This document shows, piece by piece, positions 30,481-41,860 of a stretch of 64,000 nt of DNA. How positions within the stretch are numbered: position 1 is the stretch's first letter; each line of letters begins with the position of its first letter. Source of the DNA: Aradus depressus (taxonomy: Eukaryota > Arthropoda > Insecta > Hemiptera > Aradidae); contig OY759221.1 in NCBI GenBank assembly GCA_963662175.1, positions 36,206,045-36,270,044 of the forward strand, read 5' to 3'. The notes beneath the pieces were generated by a model. It saw nothing but the letters and a program-made list of their open reading frames with translations, was not told where the DNA came from and made no database searches. The translations under genes and the position numbers were made by a program.

Positions 30481-32124
30481 CTAATACACCTATGATCAGA
30501 GTAGTAACAAAACTATTTAAAAAATGAGTAAAATTAAATTGATAAAAACTGAACAAATAAATACTTAAAAATATATGAGTACATAAACAAAATTAATACA
30601 TGATACGTTTATACATATCCATACCTACCAACATAGATGCTGGTTGTTGCACCCTAGCAACAGTTGCATCTTTCTAAACAAAAGACAAAAAAACAAAAAA
30701 TAATAATGTTACACAGTAGATAAATAAAGCATATAAAAAATACAATAGATATATTTTTTAATTTAATTAAAATGAAGATAATATTTTTTGATAACTTATT
30801 CCCCAAGTGTCTTTTTCATGACATTTCGGGACATTCTCACGTCCCTTTTTCAGGTCATAGAGTGCGAAATATAGAAAAGAAAGATAGTAAAATAACCATA
30901 TTAATTATAAAAATTGTACATATATTAATACATGAAAAAAAAATTAAATGATTGCAAAAATACATAAAAGAAAAAAACAAGAGAAATAAAAGAGTAGGTA
31001 TATAAATAATAAAAAATAATGATTGAAATGTAGATTCGATAGACCTTAAAGAGAATGGAGTAGAGAAACTCTGCCAAAAAAATATAAAAAATGAAAGTTA
31101 TATATCAAATAATGAGAAGTTCGTTATATTTATTTATCCTGACTTTACTTGCCCAGCTGTGGGTATGTACTAGTTATGTAAACCGAAGCATAATGTAGCT
31201 CTTGAACCTGGTTAATGTATACAACATTAAAGTAGAAAAATCAAATTTCCAGCGTTTGATCATATGGGTATTTTACGTATCTATTATTAGGATAAGGAAC
31301 TGTTAAATTGGGTTTCGAGTTATGAATTGAAAATTGAGTAGAACATCGTTTTAAGGATCTTATGAGGCATCAGAAATTTCAATTTATGCTGTGTGGAGGA
31401 GATAAGTAACAAGCCACCGGCCTCAAAATCATTACAAATTTTAACTTATTTTTAAAATCAGGTACCTTAAAATTACCAACCGGGTAGATAAATTTAATTT
31501 TTAAATAAATATTATATATAGGTAATAGAAACGTCTTTGAAACATTCCCCAGTTTACTTTACCGACAGGATAATTCGTCAAGATATCCATCAAAGTGTTG
31601 AATAGTACGGCAGGCAAAATTGAACTGAGAATATGAAAAGACATGTAGACTGTTTTTCTTGGTAATATATGTATCTAACATAACGTTAGAGCAGGTTGAT
31701 GTAGAGATATCAAGGAGCTGTCTCAAACATATCTCTTTTCCATTTTCCCCTCCACAGGAATTGTGTGAGTGGGGGTTTGATGGAAGTGTTGCCTGTGAAG
31801 GGGGTCTGTTGAATGTTGAGATTAGGGTCTCTGTTTGTACCAAGTTTTCTCTAATTCGTTGTTTGTTTGCTCACACATATAGAGCAACTGCTCTACCCTT
31901 GTTTAACTGACGTGTAGCCATGAGGCTCAAGTCTGACGTGTAGCCATGAGGCTTATGTCAGTGGATATGAGTATGTTAACATTGATGCCTAACGCTGAGA
32001 TCCCGTCATTTCCAAAGAACGGACCATATCAACTATATTCCTCAATTTCCTGACTTCTAAATCTCGTTATCATAACTGTTTGTGAGTCATGCCCGGGCTA
32101 GTAGCAGGGCGCTCTGACTGATGA
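30481..32124. other. AT-rich non-coding stretch
   Basis: The motif TGATTGAAATGTAGATTCGA occurs at both about 30280 and 31020. A 21-bp direct duplication of CTGACGTGTAGCCATGAGGC lies at 31908-31953. Frames at 31559-31910 overlap on both strands and have no domain. A 30-bp SINE-A scrap lies at about 32083-32115. Confidence 0.4.
30815..30860 (-). ncRNA. Decayed hammerhead motif HH-D
   Basis: Minus strand: CCTGAAAAAGGGACGTGAGA then ATGTCCCGAAATGTCATGA. Helix II GGGAC/GUCCC and the trailing GAAA are clean, but the first core block reads CUGAAAA instead of CUGANGA. Confidence 0.4.
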
Positions 32125-32500
32125 AGCCCTCTTTCCTGAAACCCCTTCTCTTTAGATTTCGCTGAAAATTAATAGGTGTCGGCATACGAAAGTTTGAATT
32201 TAAATATGAAACTCCATGTCGATACATTCATCACATGACAGTTATCGTGGTTTTTGAGTTAAGCCCCCTCGGTTCCCCCCTTCTCTTCAGTTGATTCCGC
32301 TGAAAATTTGTCGTCTTTATGGGGTTTTGAATTTACATATGAAATTTTCTGTCGATACATTCATTCTATCTAGAGTTATCGAGTTCACAGACACACACAT
32401 TTTTTTATTTTTTACATTTTTCAAATTTTGGTGAAAACTCAACTTCGAATTTCTGATCGATTACATAACTTCTCTACATTTTATATAGCTGGGGAAGTTA
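32125..32500 (+). repeat. Rep-1 copy with 3' terminus
   Basis: Three modules and the end ATAACTTCTCTACATTTTAT then AGCTGGGGAAGTTA; a SINE-A follows at once. Confidence 0.75.
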
Positions 32501-32505
32501 GTTAA

Positions 32506-32805
32506 TGTGACTCATGCCCGGGCTTTAACTATGAAGTCGTATCGTCTACTACCAGAGCGCTTTTTCGTCACTCTGGTGGACATGAGTCTGACTCTACTGT
32601 GGAAGTCCTAAATTCTACCTAAACTAAGTATTTATCCACATAGGGTAAGAAGTCTTTAACGAGTACCTGACATCGTACAGTCTTGGGACCATCGCTTAAC
32701 GTCCCATCTGAAGGACGCCATGTTCAAATTTTTTTTTTTTTAGATAAAACACTGGGTTTTGAACCCACGATGAGCTCAGTAAGCCTATGAGCTACCGACG
32801 CTCTT
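32506..32805 (-). mobile_element. SINE-A, nearly complete but diverged
   Basis: Plus strand GTGACTCATGCCCGGGCTTT through GGGACCATCGCTTAACGTC to GAGCTACCGACGCTCTTTA. A T run replaces part of the hairpin, and the B-box is mutated (GTTTTGAACCC). Confidence 0.8.
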
Positions 32806-33260
32806 TAAGCTGGTGGAGTAAAATTACTTTGTGTTGTTCATCCCTTAATTCATTTTAATACAAATGACTTTTAGGATAGGACCAATATGTAATCCCTCTG
32901 TGACAGTTTATAATTTTGCATTTTTATTGATATCTAGCTGTGTTATTTTACTTATCAGATGGAAATTAGTAGCCTGAGAAGTTGTCAAATTGAGGGTTGC
33001 AACGAAGTACTTTCATGTCTTTACGACAGCCTCGTAGTTGCATTGTTGCTTTAGACCTTGAAGTACGATGAAGAAAAAATTTAAAAAAAAATATTCGATG
33101 ACTACACAAAATGTTGGTGCTCAGGAATTTTCAATAACTAAATACCCGATAAATCGTTGGTCTTGTTTATTGAGGTCCATCGATCCTAGGCCCTCAGCGA
33201 GATTCTTCAGCACTGTAATATACTCGAAGTATATAGGCACTACATATTTTTCCTTTTTTT
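32806..33260. other. Non-coding
   Basis: No repeat or gene recognised; a 71-codon frame has no domain. Confidence 0.35.
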
Positions 33261-33400
33261 TTTACTTCCCCTGTTGTATATAGGGGAAGTTATACAATCG
33301 GTCAGATAAAATAAACTAAGTGCCTCGGCCCGTTTTCGAACTCGTGATCTTGAGTTCAGTAAGCAAGCACGCATACCACTGATCTACCGGCGGCCTCTAA
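33261..33400 (-). mobile_element. Rep-1 end joined to SINE-A head
   Basis: 33261-33302 is a Rep-1 terminus (ACTTCCCCTGTTGTATATAG). 33303-33400 is the SINE-A tRNA-like head in reverse (GCATACCACTGATCTACCGG). Confidence 0.65.
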
Positions 33401-33594
33401 AACTTATATATCATATACTTACAATATTGCCTGTCTTTACTGTTATATACAAGCATTTTCATGTAATTACTTTTTTTTTCAATTTTAGGAAGTATAAAGG
33501 AATACTACTAATATATCTTTCTCTCCAGATACAGATTTACCTTATTTTACCATTTGCTACTTACTTCTCCATATTTATATTTATTCATAGATGT
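33401..33594. other. Non-coding
   Basis: T-rich sequence before an HH-B element; no feature. Confidence 0.35.
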
Positions 33595-33665
33595 GCCACT
33601 GATGATGACACAGTTGCGTTAAAAAGATTGTTTTTTACCTCTATAAGGATTCTCGTTCCACAACA
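33595..33665 (+). ncRNA. HH-B element end with decayed hammerhead
   Basis: GCCACTGATGATGACACAGT, GTTGCGTTAAAAAGATTG. CTGATGA is intact, but G12 of GAAA is lost and the helix III palindrome is gone. It ends with the family terminus TTCTCGTTCCACAACATCC. Confidence 0.5.
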
Positions 33666-33937
33666 TCCATATGGACTTCCACTTCAACTACAATTTTACA
33701 ATTAACTCTGATTAAATTCTCTGTTGATTCTTTAATCACAATTGCTTTCTCAACATTTTAATCAAAGATGACGGAACTGAAGAATTTGTACAGAAACCAA
33801 TGAACCCCCATAGTGGATTTAGGGTTGCGTGGTTTTTTAATGCGTGGATAAGGGTGAGTGTGGTGAAGGATAATCGCTTCGTAGGTGGTAGGGTAAGTCT
33901 GCGGTGGGACATCAATCTCTCCACACTACCTCGTGTC
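33666..33937. other. Non-coding
   Basis: Nothing recognised; the minus-strand 71-codon frame has no domain. Confidence 0.35.
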
Positions 33938-34560
33938 AGGGTTAGCAACATCCTTCCCTAACGAGATCCTGGGCGTTACTATAGTAAGGAGGGCGCCGGT
34001 AGCTCAGGTTTAACAACTCTTCCAACATTCTTCCTTAACGAGGTACTGGGCGTTACTGTAGTAAAGAGGGCGCCGGTAGCTCAGGGTTAGCAACACTTCC
34101 AACATCCTTCCTTAACGAGGTCCTGGGCGTTACTATAGTAAGAAAGGCGCCGGTAGCTCAGGGTTAACAACACTTCCAACATCCTTCCTTAACGAGGTCC
34201 TGGGCGTTACTATAGTAAGGAAGGCGCCGGTAGCTCAGGGTTATCCACACTTCCCACATCCTTCCTTAACGAGATCCTGGGCGTTACTATAGTAAGGAGG
34301 GCGCCGGTAGCTCAGGGTTAGCAACACTTCCAACATCCTTCCTTAACGAGATCCTGGCCGTTACTATAGTAAAGAGGGCGCCGGTAGCTCAGGGTTAGCA
34401 ACACTTCCAACATCCTTCCCTAACGAGATCCTGGGCGTTACTGTAGTAAGGAAGGTGCCGGTAGCTCAGGGTTAGCAACACTTCCAACATCCTTCCCTAA
34501 CGAGATCCTGGGCGTTACTATAGTATGGAGGGCGCTGGTAGCTCAGGGTTAGCGTGCTAG
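33938..34560 (+). repeat. Tandem array of SINE-A heads, 77-bp unit, 8 heads
   Basis: Each unit contains GGCGCCGGTAGCTCAGGGTT (the SINE-A A-box region) followed by AACACTTCCAACATCCTTCC and GGGCGTTACTATAGTAAGG. Heads begin near 33993, 34071, 34147, 34225, 34302, 34379, 34456 and 34531. The last head runs on into an otherwise normal SINE-A. Only A-box-like sequence is repeated, with no B-box, so individual units should not be good pol III promoters. Confidence 0.9.
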
Positions 34561-34668
34561 CCTACTAAGCTCAAAATCGCTGGTACGTAATCCGGCTGAG
34601 GTTCTTAGTTTTTTTTATCTTGAAAGTTAAAAAAATCTTGAGCACGCCATCCTTCGGATTCAAACCTG
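34531..34668 (+). mobile_element. SINE-A 5' part continuing the head array
   Basis: GCTGGTAGCTCAGGGTTAGC, CTAAGCTCAAAATCGCTGG, then GAGCACGCCATCCTTCGGAT. The B-box is destroyed (GTACGTAATCC), and the body stops at Rep-1. Confidence 0.75.
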
Positions 34669-35092
34669 TTAGTTTTCAGCAGAATTAGCAGAAAGAAAGA
34701 CGGGATTAAAGAGGGCTCAACTCAAAAATCCCAATAACTGCCGAATGAATGTATCGACATGAAATTTAATATTGGAAGTCAAAACTCAATGAGGACATAA
34801 TCTGTCAAATTTCAGCGATATCGACGGAAGGGAAGGGATTGAACGTTAGCGCAAACCGTCGATCGATTTTATGGCATCAATGGACGACTCCTATTGATTT
34901 TCAGCCGATGGGGATTAGAGGGGGCCTCAAGCCGAAAATCCCAATATATATCTAAAATCTCAATACCGATGTAATGAATTATCAACATGAATTTTCATAT
35001 TTACATTTTTAATGAAATTCTGGCCTCAACTCAACCCAATTTCTGACCGATTACATAAATTGCCCCTACTTCATACAGTTGGGGAAATAAAA
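34668..35092. repeat. Rep-1 pieces in both orientations
   Basis: 34668-34860 is minus oriented (CCCAATAACTGCCGAATGAA). 34990-35092 is a plus-oriented 3' end (TACATAAATTGCCCCTACTT then ACAGTTGGGGAAATAAA). Confidence 0.6.
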
Positions 35093-35772
35093 TTTAGGTA
35101 GCCAGGAAATGACCTACGAAAACTGGACTTTTCCTTGTGTCGTCCTTTTACGCATTAAGATCTGTAGATGCTTTTGTATAATTACTTAAGACCACATTTC
35201 AGTGAAATGTCTTGTATGTCACTTTGTTTGAAGTAAAGTAAGTAGCTCTCAATTTATGGCAGCAAATTATAATAATGATAATGAAAATGTTGGCAACAAT
35301 ATCCCTTCACTCCATTGCTCCAATGACCTGGAATACACACATGATCTCACTTGACTCCAATATTTCTCCTGGAGGTATTGATTTGTGTGTTATGCGGAAG
35401 AGCCCATATCTTGTGTGTCTGTCTGTCATTGTTCTTGCGGGGGGATCTGTTCAGAGAAAGGAAAGCCTCATCTGTCCCCCTCCTTCTCTCTCCTATCTCC
35501 CCTCTCACACTTCGGCAAAGAGCTTTTCTCAATCAAAGGAGCTTCCTTCCTTAGCCGCCCCAGCCTTCAAAAACACATCCTTCCCACCATTACCTTCCCA
35601 ACAAACAAAGGATCCTCAAGAATACAAAGAATACACTCAGATCAAAATCTACTTGATAATGATTACGTAGATGAGAAGTTGTGTCAAACATAATTAAATG
35701 AAAATGATAATAAACAATTACTTATCCTTCTGTTAATTAAAATAACATTGACTAACTCTGAATCGTAACACG
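35093..35772. other. Non-coding, apparently unique
   Basis: Overlapping frames on both strands at 35275-35693 (up to 131 codons) share the same C/T-rich DNA and show no domain or agreed frame, so no gene is called. Confidence 0.4.
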
Positions 35773-36270
35773 AAAGTCGTCGGTGGATCATCCCCAGGAT
35801 TAATCAATTAACAATTCGCTCCCCCTTCGAAACCAATCGACCGTTTGCGCTAATATTCAACAGTTGACTTACATTGTGGCTCATAAATCCTCATACTAAA
35901 TTTTATGCCGATAAAATCAATTACATCGGCAGTTATTAGGGTATTTGAATTGAGCCCTCTCCCCGGAACCCCCTTCCCTTCAGCCGATTTCGCTGAAATT
36001 TGACAGGTTATGTCCACAATGGGGTTTAACTTGAAATACATGAAATTTCATGTATATATATATATTCATTACATTGGCAGTTAATTTAGTTGAGCCCCCT
36101 CTGATCACCCTTTCCCCATCGGCTGATTTGGGCTGAAAGTTATCGTGTTCAAAAATTTTTTTTTTCATTTTGAATCAGGAGGAAAAACATGAAATTCCAT
36201 TGAAAATTCCGCATCGAATTTTTGAATGATTACATAATTTCCCCTATACTTCGAAAAGCTGTAGAAGTAA
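35773..36270 (+). repeat. Rep-1, near full length short form
   Basis: Starts AAAGTCGTCGGTGGATCATC and ends TTTCCCCTATACTTCGAAAA then GCTGTAGAAGTAAAAA, with two to three internal modules. A good reference copy of about 500 bp. Confidence 0.8.
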
Positions 36271-36324
36271 AAAACTATATCTGTCTGTGTGTGTGTGTCC
36301 GTGAATGCGATCACTCCTGATAAC

Positions 36325-36660
36325 CATAAATCTTTTGCTTGCATCCTTCTTTCTAGCTACAAGTCTTATAAATGCATCCTCCTTTTTTAACCATAAGCCT
36401 TTTGCTTGCATCCTTTTTTCTAGTTACAAGTCTTATACTTGCATCCTCCTTTTTTAACCATAAGCCTTTTGCTTGCATCCTTCTTTCTAGCTACAAGTCT
36501 TATACTTGCATCCTCCTTTTTTAACCATAAGCCTTTTGCTTGCATCCTTCTTCCTAGCTACAAGTCTTATAATTGCATCCTCCTTTTTTAACCACAAGCC
36601 TCTTGCTTGCATCCTTTTTTTTCTAGCTACAAGTCTTATGCTTGCATCCTCCTTTCCAGC
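36325..36660. repeat. Tandem array, ~67-bp unit, ~5 copies
   Basis: Unit: AACCATAAGCCTTTTGCTTG, CATCCTTCTTTCTAGCTACA, AGTCTTATACTTGCATCCTC. Each unit itself has two TTGCATCC halves. The 78-codon frame at 36506-36742 is a by-product. Confidence 0.9.
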
Positions 36661-36699
36661 CAGGGGCCTCCCATACTTTCAACAATCCTCTCTAACAAG

Positions 36700-37050
36700 A
36701 TTTGTGGCCGAGTTGATTAACGGCTGTCCCACCGCAAGGTAGATATCGTTAATGTGAAGTGGTTCCAACTCATTTGGTTAATGAACCGCAGCCAGGGTCC
36801 CTCCTATTCCAACGTCCACTGACCAAAGCAAAGGTCATCCCTCAGGTGTTGACTTCTTGCATAATTGGTATTTCACCTTGCATTATGCAGTCTTAAGATG
36901 TAGCGCAGAGAGATGAGCTCGATATCTGATCACTTCTCCTGGAAACCCCAGCTCTATCCGTCTTCACGCTCCAGGAAGCAATCGTTTTGGGCTGGGTGGT
37001 TATTAAAACGATTGAATATCATAGGTGAAAAATTAAGAAAAAATAAATAA
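36700..37050 (+). mobile_element. Possible third tRNA-like SINE head (weak)
   Basis: GTGGCCGAGTTGATTAACGG resembles an A-box region, and GTGGTTCCAACTC about 45 bp later resembles a B-box, as in tRNA-Leu/Ser-like SINEs. The rest is GC-richer than the flanks. No second copy was found in the window. Confidence 0.25.
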
Positions 37051-37052
37051 AA

Positions 37053-37400
37053 TATGTCGGTGAATGACCGGCACAAATTAATAACATTTGGCTCTCTCTC
37101 TCTGAAACCCATTCACCGATTTTACCGGTCTTATTCAGAAACTTCTGAATCCTCATACTATATTTCTTGTTCTTACATTCTTTACATCAATAGTAAATAT
37201 TGATAATATTATTATCATTTCAAAATGTAAGTTGATTGTTACAATCGTCTTTGAGTTTTGAGCACTCACAAGGTTCAATCGCGAGAATGGTCAAAACGTG
37301 TTCAGGGGACTCGGATTTTTGCACGATTTCAATACTTCCTTGTACTTATGGTATAAGATAGTAAAAAAGTCGTAATTGACTCACCAATAATGTACTGTAA
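37053..37400. repeat. Rep-1 start and Rep-3 fragment
   Basis: 37053-37195 is a Rep-1 5' part (TGTCGGTGAATGACCGGCAC). 37230-37360 is Rep-3 (TTGTTACAATCGTCTTTGAG, GAGCACTCACAAGGTTC). 37370-37400 is another Rep-1 start scrap. Confidence 0.55.
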
Positions 37401-38614
37401 TGATTGCAATAGCTTGGGGTTGGGCGCCATTAAAATTACCAAAGTGGTCTTATAATTTTAATATAATTGCATCATGTTTTCTCTTATCTCAGGGTCAACA
37501 GATTTTACTAATCGTAGGTTCTTTCAAGGAGCGGGTGATGAATTGAACAGATAAAAGCGAAAATATTATATTTTTTCATTATACTCAACATTTAAATATC
37601 ACACATAAATATCACTGATCGTTCTTTATTGCGAATTTAAACTCTTTTTTATGTAAATTAGATACATTTATTATTTAAAAGTATTATTTTAGGCATATTT
37701 GAAATTATGTTGGATTAAAATATGGAGTACTCATCCAAACATGGTGTTCGAAGTCATCCTTTCCTCGTGGAACTCCAAAAAGGTACATCTGCGTCCATGT
37801 GGTCTTTCATCCAGTTATATCGCACACATCGATCATTCAAGCCACAATTCCAAGGCTGCCTCCATACAACCATAATATATTGCACTACTGGAACATTAGT
37901 ATATAAAAATGAATTTGCTATATAGCAAGAAACTGGTGATCCACCTGGAGTCGCGAATTCGCCACACACTATGTGCTCGAAATCCAAAGAGAGACTGCCA
38001 TTCTTCCTTTTTCCAGCTGATGTCCCCTCTCTCTCTTCTCCTTTCACCGCCACCTCATTCTTTTTCCTTTTTTTTTTATGCCTGTATTTTTTTATTTATG
38101 ATTTATTTATTATTTTTATTATTATTACTATTTTCAATCATATTATAAATTTACAATTGACAATGTATTTTCAACCTGCCGTCAGTCGATATGATACTGA
38201 ATAGAAATATATCGATTTTTTTTCTATCATTTTACGTGGTTTCTTTTCACAACCGCCCCTTTTTATACAAATTATACATGGGACGGTTACTCGAACTGTC
38301 ACAGTACATTCCCACCTCGAAATATTTATACTCAAGCAGGATCTCGCTAAAGAACCTCCAAGATGGTCAATCGGCATCAGATGATGTCAATTGTCTTTGG
38401 ACATCCTGGCTCGGAAGACATCTGGAGCAGGGTTTAGCAACAAGCAGGGTCCCTTTGAATGTACGGCATGGTAAGGAATGAGCACCAAGTGTTGCTGATC
38501 CTGACATGTGGTAGTTGTCTGTAGATTGATGTCCCCCCGCAGACTGATGTCCAACCCCCCGAGGTAAACCAAACCCATTACCCAGCGACACGGTCACGCT
38601 TCTCCACTGATTAA
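37401..38614. other. Non-coding, partly GC-richer, unassigned
   Basis: Overlapping frames of 60-100 codons occur on both strands at 37720-38600. None has a recognisable motif, and they do not agree in frame. The part 38280-38600 is GC-richer and may be an unrecognised retroelement. Confidence 0.35.
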
Positions 38615-38905
38615 AAAGTCAATGATGGCAATGTGCTTCCCCAGAACAAATCAACAACTAAGTTTCGCTCTCCCTCCAACCAATTTGCATGAAAATCTGT
38701 AGGGTTTTATTCATCATACGAAATTTCAATTACTGAGCTGAAAATTGATATGTTTTGTCCTTATGGAGTTTGGGTTTATGAAGTTTTGTGTCGATACATT
38801 CATTAGACTGGCAGGCTCTTTGTCTGATTTAGCAGAAAATTAATAGGTGTCGTTCTTATGGGGTTTTAGACACAAATTTTAAATTTTGCCTCGATATATT
38901 GATAT
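38615..38905 (+). repeat. Rep-1 copy with deletions
   Basis: GTGCTTCCCCAGAACAAATC, GTGTCGATACATTCATTAGA and a final module; it ends at the mariner relic. Confidence 0.6.
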
Positions 38906-39290
38906 CTAACGTGCACCATGAGTTCTTGCCACAAGGTCAAACGATCAATAAGGAGTACTACCTAAAAGTGCAACGCCGTTTGCGTGAAGCAATTCGAAAA
39001 AAACGCCCGGATTCATAATTTTTGCACCACGATAATGCACCTGCTCACACTTCATTGCTTGTTCGTGAATTTTTGGCCAAAAACAACACTGTAATGATGC
39101 CCCAGCCTCCATATTCGCCAGACATGGCTCCATGTGACTTTTTTCTGTTCCCAACAATAAAGAGAACCTTAAAGGGTCGTCGTTTCACAAGCATAGATTA
39201 GATTAAAAGCGCATCGCTGAGAGAACTAAATGCTATCCCAAAGATCGAGTTACAGAAGTGTTTCGGGGATTGCGTCGATATATTGGAGAA
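38906..39290 (+). pseudogene. Mariner D34D transposase relic
   Basis: The translation reads EYYLKVQRRLREAIRKKRP, then a stop, FLHHDNAPAHTSLLVREFL and PQPPYSPDMAPCDFFLFPTI, with RTLKGRRFTSID and a second stop. HHDN and APCD contain the second and third catalytic Asp; 34 residues separate them, the mariner D34D signature. The N-terminal DNA-binding half and the first catalytic Asp are absent, and there are in-frame stops, so it is inactive. It differs from the relic at 11879-12231 in wording and spacing, so these are two separate mariner lineages. Confidence 0.9.
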
Positions 39291-39296
39291 TGAACC

Positions 39297-39422
39297 TGGG
39301 TAGTAAAAATTTAGGACGCCCACTGTAGTGTCGGGTTCAAGTCCATCAGAGAGAGAAAAATGCGTTTTATTAGTAGGCGATGTGCTGGTAGTTAAAGCCC
39401 GGGCATGAGCCACCATAGCTAA
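39297..39422 (+). mobile_element. SINE-A 3' part
   Basis: GTAAAAATTTAGGACGCCCA, GTCGGGTTCAAGTCCATCAG and AAGCCCGGGCATGAGCCACC. The 5' half is missing. Confidence 0.75.
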
Positions 39423-39429
39423 CATTCGA

Positions 39430-39957
39430 TATTGTTCTATGCCGTATCATTGCCTTCTTTCCTTTTGTCTTTCTTTCTCTCCTTGTTAGTTTTTCCCTCT
39501 TTAATTTCCCCCGAGATGATAACCCCCTGCATTAGCGCCCCCCCCCCCCCCCCCTCCGCCAAGATAGCTATCAACCCCCCCTCCCCCCCTTCATCCCCTA
39601 TTCCCCCCTTTCACACCATTCCTTTCTTCCTCTCAATTACTAAATGCACTTCCCCTATAACAGTCCAAATTCATGGAGTTGTCTTCCCTTCTGGTTTATC
39701 TTGAAAGTAGCTTTTACCATGTTCAAGAGTATTCGCCCTTCACCCTGTAAACTTATATCTACGTTGTTTATTTTGTTAACTTTAAAAAGTATCATATTTT
39801 CAAAGTTTTATGCAGTCAAACCTTGTTTTAAAATGGTTTCTTGCATAAATTTTCTGAAGTAAAGATGCTACAGATCCAACGGCCAAGTAAGCCCAGTGCT
39901 AGGTGAATCTGAGGTTGTTACTATGCCAGACGATTTTTTTTTTTTACTCTGTTATTT
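39430..39957. other. Non-coding, C-rich low complexity
   Basis: C runs at 39538-39554 and 39577-39590 in a C/T-rich block; no gene. Confidence 0.45.
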
Positions 39958-40373
39958 CAAGTTTTCCGACACCCTAATTCCAAAAAATTAAAAAAAAAAG
40001 TCTGTCTGTATGTCTTTGGACACGATAGACCCAAGGTAGAATGATATGGACACGAAATTTTATATTTGTGTAACCAGAACCCTTTAAGGACTGGAGTTCA
40101 GGCCTGGGGGCTCATTTCAAAAGCCCTAATAACTGCCGATGCTAAGAATTTATCGACACAAAATTTAGTATGAGGATTCAGAAGTTCCTATGTAAGTGAA
40201 TAGTGGTTTTCTTTAGCCCAAATAGTCGACTAGTTTTGGTTAATTCATTCTGGAAGTGCATTTCCGCTATTGATTTTCAATCAAATCGGTAGACGTTCGC
40301 AGAGGGAGAGCGAAACGTTTATTGATTAATTCACGCTGAAAAAATACATTGCTGGTGATTCAACGATTTTTTT
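39958..40373 (-). repeat. Rep-1 copy
   Basis: GTTTTCCGACACCCTAATTC start, CCCTAATAACTGCCGATGC module, GGTGATTCAACGATTTTT end. Confidence 0.7.
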
Positions 40374-41602
40374 AAAACAATCTTATAAATATCTAAATTA
40401 GTAACCATTTCACAGAAATGAAATTTATAAGAAAAATCTGGACGACACTCGTTACTATAATAGAAAAAAAAAACAGTAAAATAAATTTGGGAGAGGGGGT
40501 TCCTTTGTGAATCTCTCGGCAGGTAACCAAGGCAAGGATTCAATAACGAATCCATTAGCCGATAACAGCTTTATATCGGAGCTGCCCCACAACATTGCAG
40601 GAATATGATGGATGCGTGAGGAAGGGCACATATTTAAATTTTTCTTCCCCCCCCCCTCTCATACAGAACCCCCCAAAACATCCTTCATCAGACCTCAGTG
40701 TTTGTTCGAGAGCCAATCAAGATTTACAAACCTGATACCTGCCTACCGCTCGGTCCTCCAAACTTTTTTGATTAATGTTCACATAAATATTTTATAAAAT
40801 AAAATAAATAAAGAAGAAAAAAAAAAGTTTTTTTGGTATAAAAACGAGTTATCACTCATACGCCTATTTTTTTTTATTATTTATTTATTTTTTTCAAATA
40901 TTCACTTCGGAAGAGTCAAGGTTATTGCTCCATAAATACGCGTTATCAATATTTATTTATTTATTTATTCCACAATCTGTACAAAAACAATAACAATAAG
41001 CAGAAGTGATGACTAAGATGACATGATAAAATAATAAGTAATCAAAAGATATAAGAAGCAAAAAAAAAAGAATAATCATAAAAGAATAGCAAACATATTA
41101 TAAATAAATAAATAGAATCTGTACTAAAGCAATGGTGGTACATGAATAAAGAGAAACCATAAAATAAAACAGATAGAACAAATTTTAAAAAATAAAATAA
41201 AAAATAAATTTAAATAATAAAAATAAAAATATATAAGAAACTGGACGAGGACAGCACCAATAGGACTTCCGCACGCTGCTATATATGTACCACTCTCCAA
41301 CTAGTGGAGAGGGGAGGAGGCGGCAGGAGACCAGCGCTGACCCTCCCAGCACACTGTCCAACCATCCACTGTCCAGCAGTGGAGGAAGACCAGGAGGTGG
41401 GGCGTCGAAAGGACAGAGAGGCGTGAGGGGAGAATTCAGTCATCTCCAGCACTCCCTTAAAAATGGCTTGTTAAGTCATCAATCTATATCGAATATTTGT
41501 ACGTGTGTCCATTTTCGCTCATTGCGAACAGGTTCCGGAAGGCCTAACGTTCTGAATGAAGCTTCTCTACCAACCTCTAGATTATTTTCATATTTTTATT
41601 AG
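40374..41602. other. AT-rich stretch with LINE-tail-like sequence and a GC-rich island
   Basis: 40940-41230 (TTTATTTATTTATTCCACAA, then A-rich DNA) looks like a LINE 3' end in reverse. 41240-41470 is an isolated GC-rich island with a 105-codon frame (41285-41602) of low-complexity Ser/Gly/Pro/Arg composition; neither homology nor splice sites support a gene. Confidence 0.4.
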
Positions 41603-41860
41603 CAATGTACTTCCTCAAAGCGAATTCATCATCTAAATTTCTGCTCTTCTTCTGAAACTAAATTTTGTTGAAAATCTATAAATCTGACTCCAAATCCAGG
41701 ACCCAGGACAGAAAATTTAATATAAAGTTTCGGAGTCCTTAGTCAATAGAAAAAAAAAAAAAAAATAGTGAGAAATTTCATAAGGAACATTTTTGTAATA
41801 GACGATTTTTCCATAGTACCAATCTTTTCGCATAAATCAATCAAACTTCTGAAAAAAAAT
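41603..41860. repeat. Rep-1 and Rep-2 scraps
   Basis: 41603-41690 is a Rep-1 start (GCAATGTACTTCCTCAAAGC). 41765-41860 is Rep-2 (GAAATTTCATAAGGAACATT, CGCATAAATCAATCAAAC). Confidence 0.5.

Noticed and set aside
35275..35693. 131- and 102-codon open frames as a gene
   Set aside because: Several overlapping frames on both strands translate the same C/T-rich DNA; none shows a motif or plausible splice structure.
36700..36770. tRNA-Leu/Ser gene
   Set aside because: Only A-box-like and B-box-like words are present; arms do not pair well. Listed as a weak SINE-like head only.
37720..38600. Cluster of 60-100 codon frames as exons
   Set aside because: Frames disagree, overlap on both strands and have no recognisable domain.
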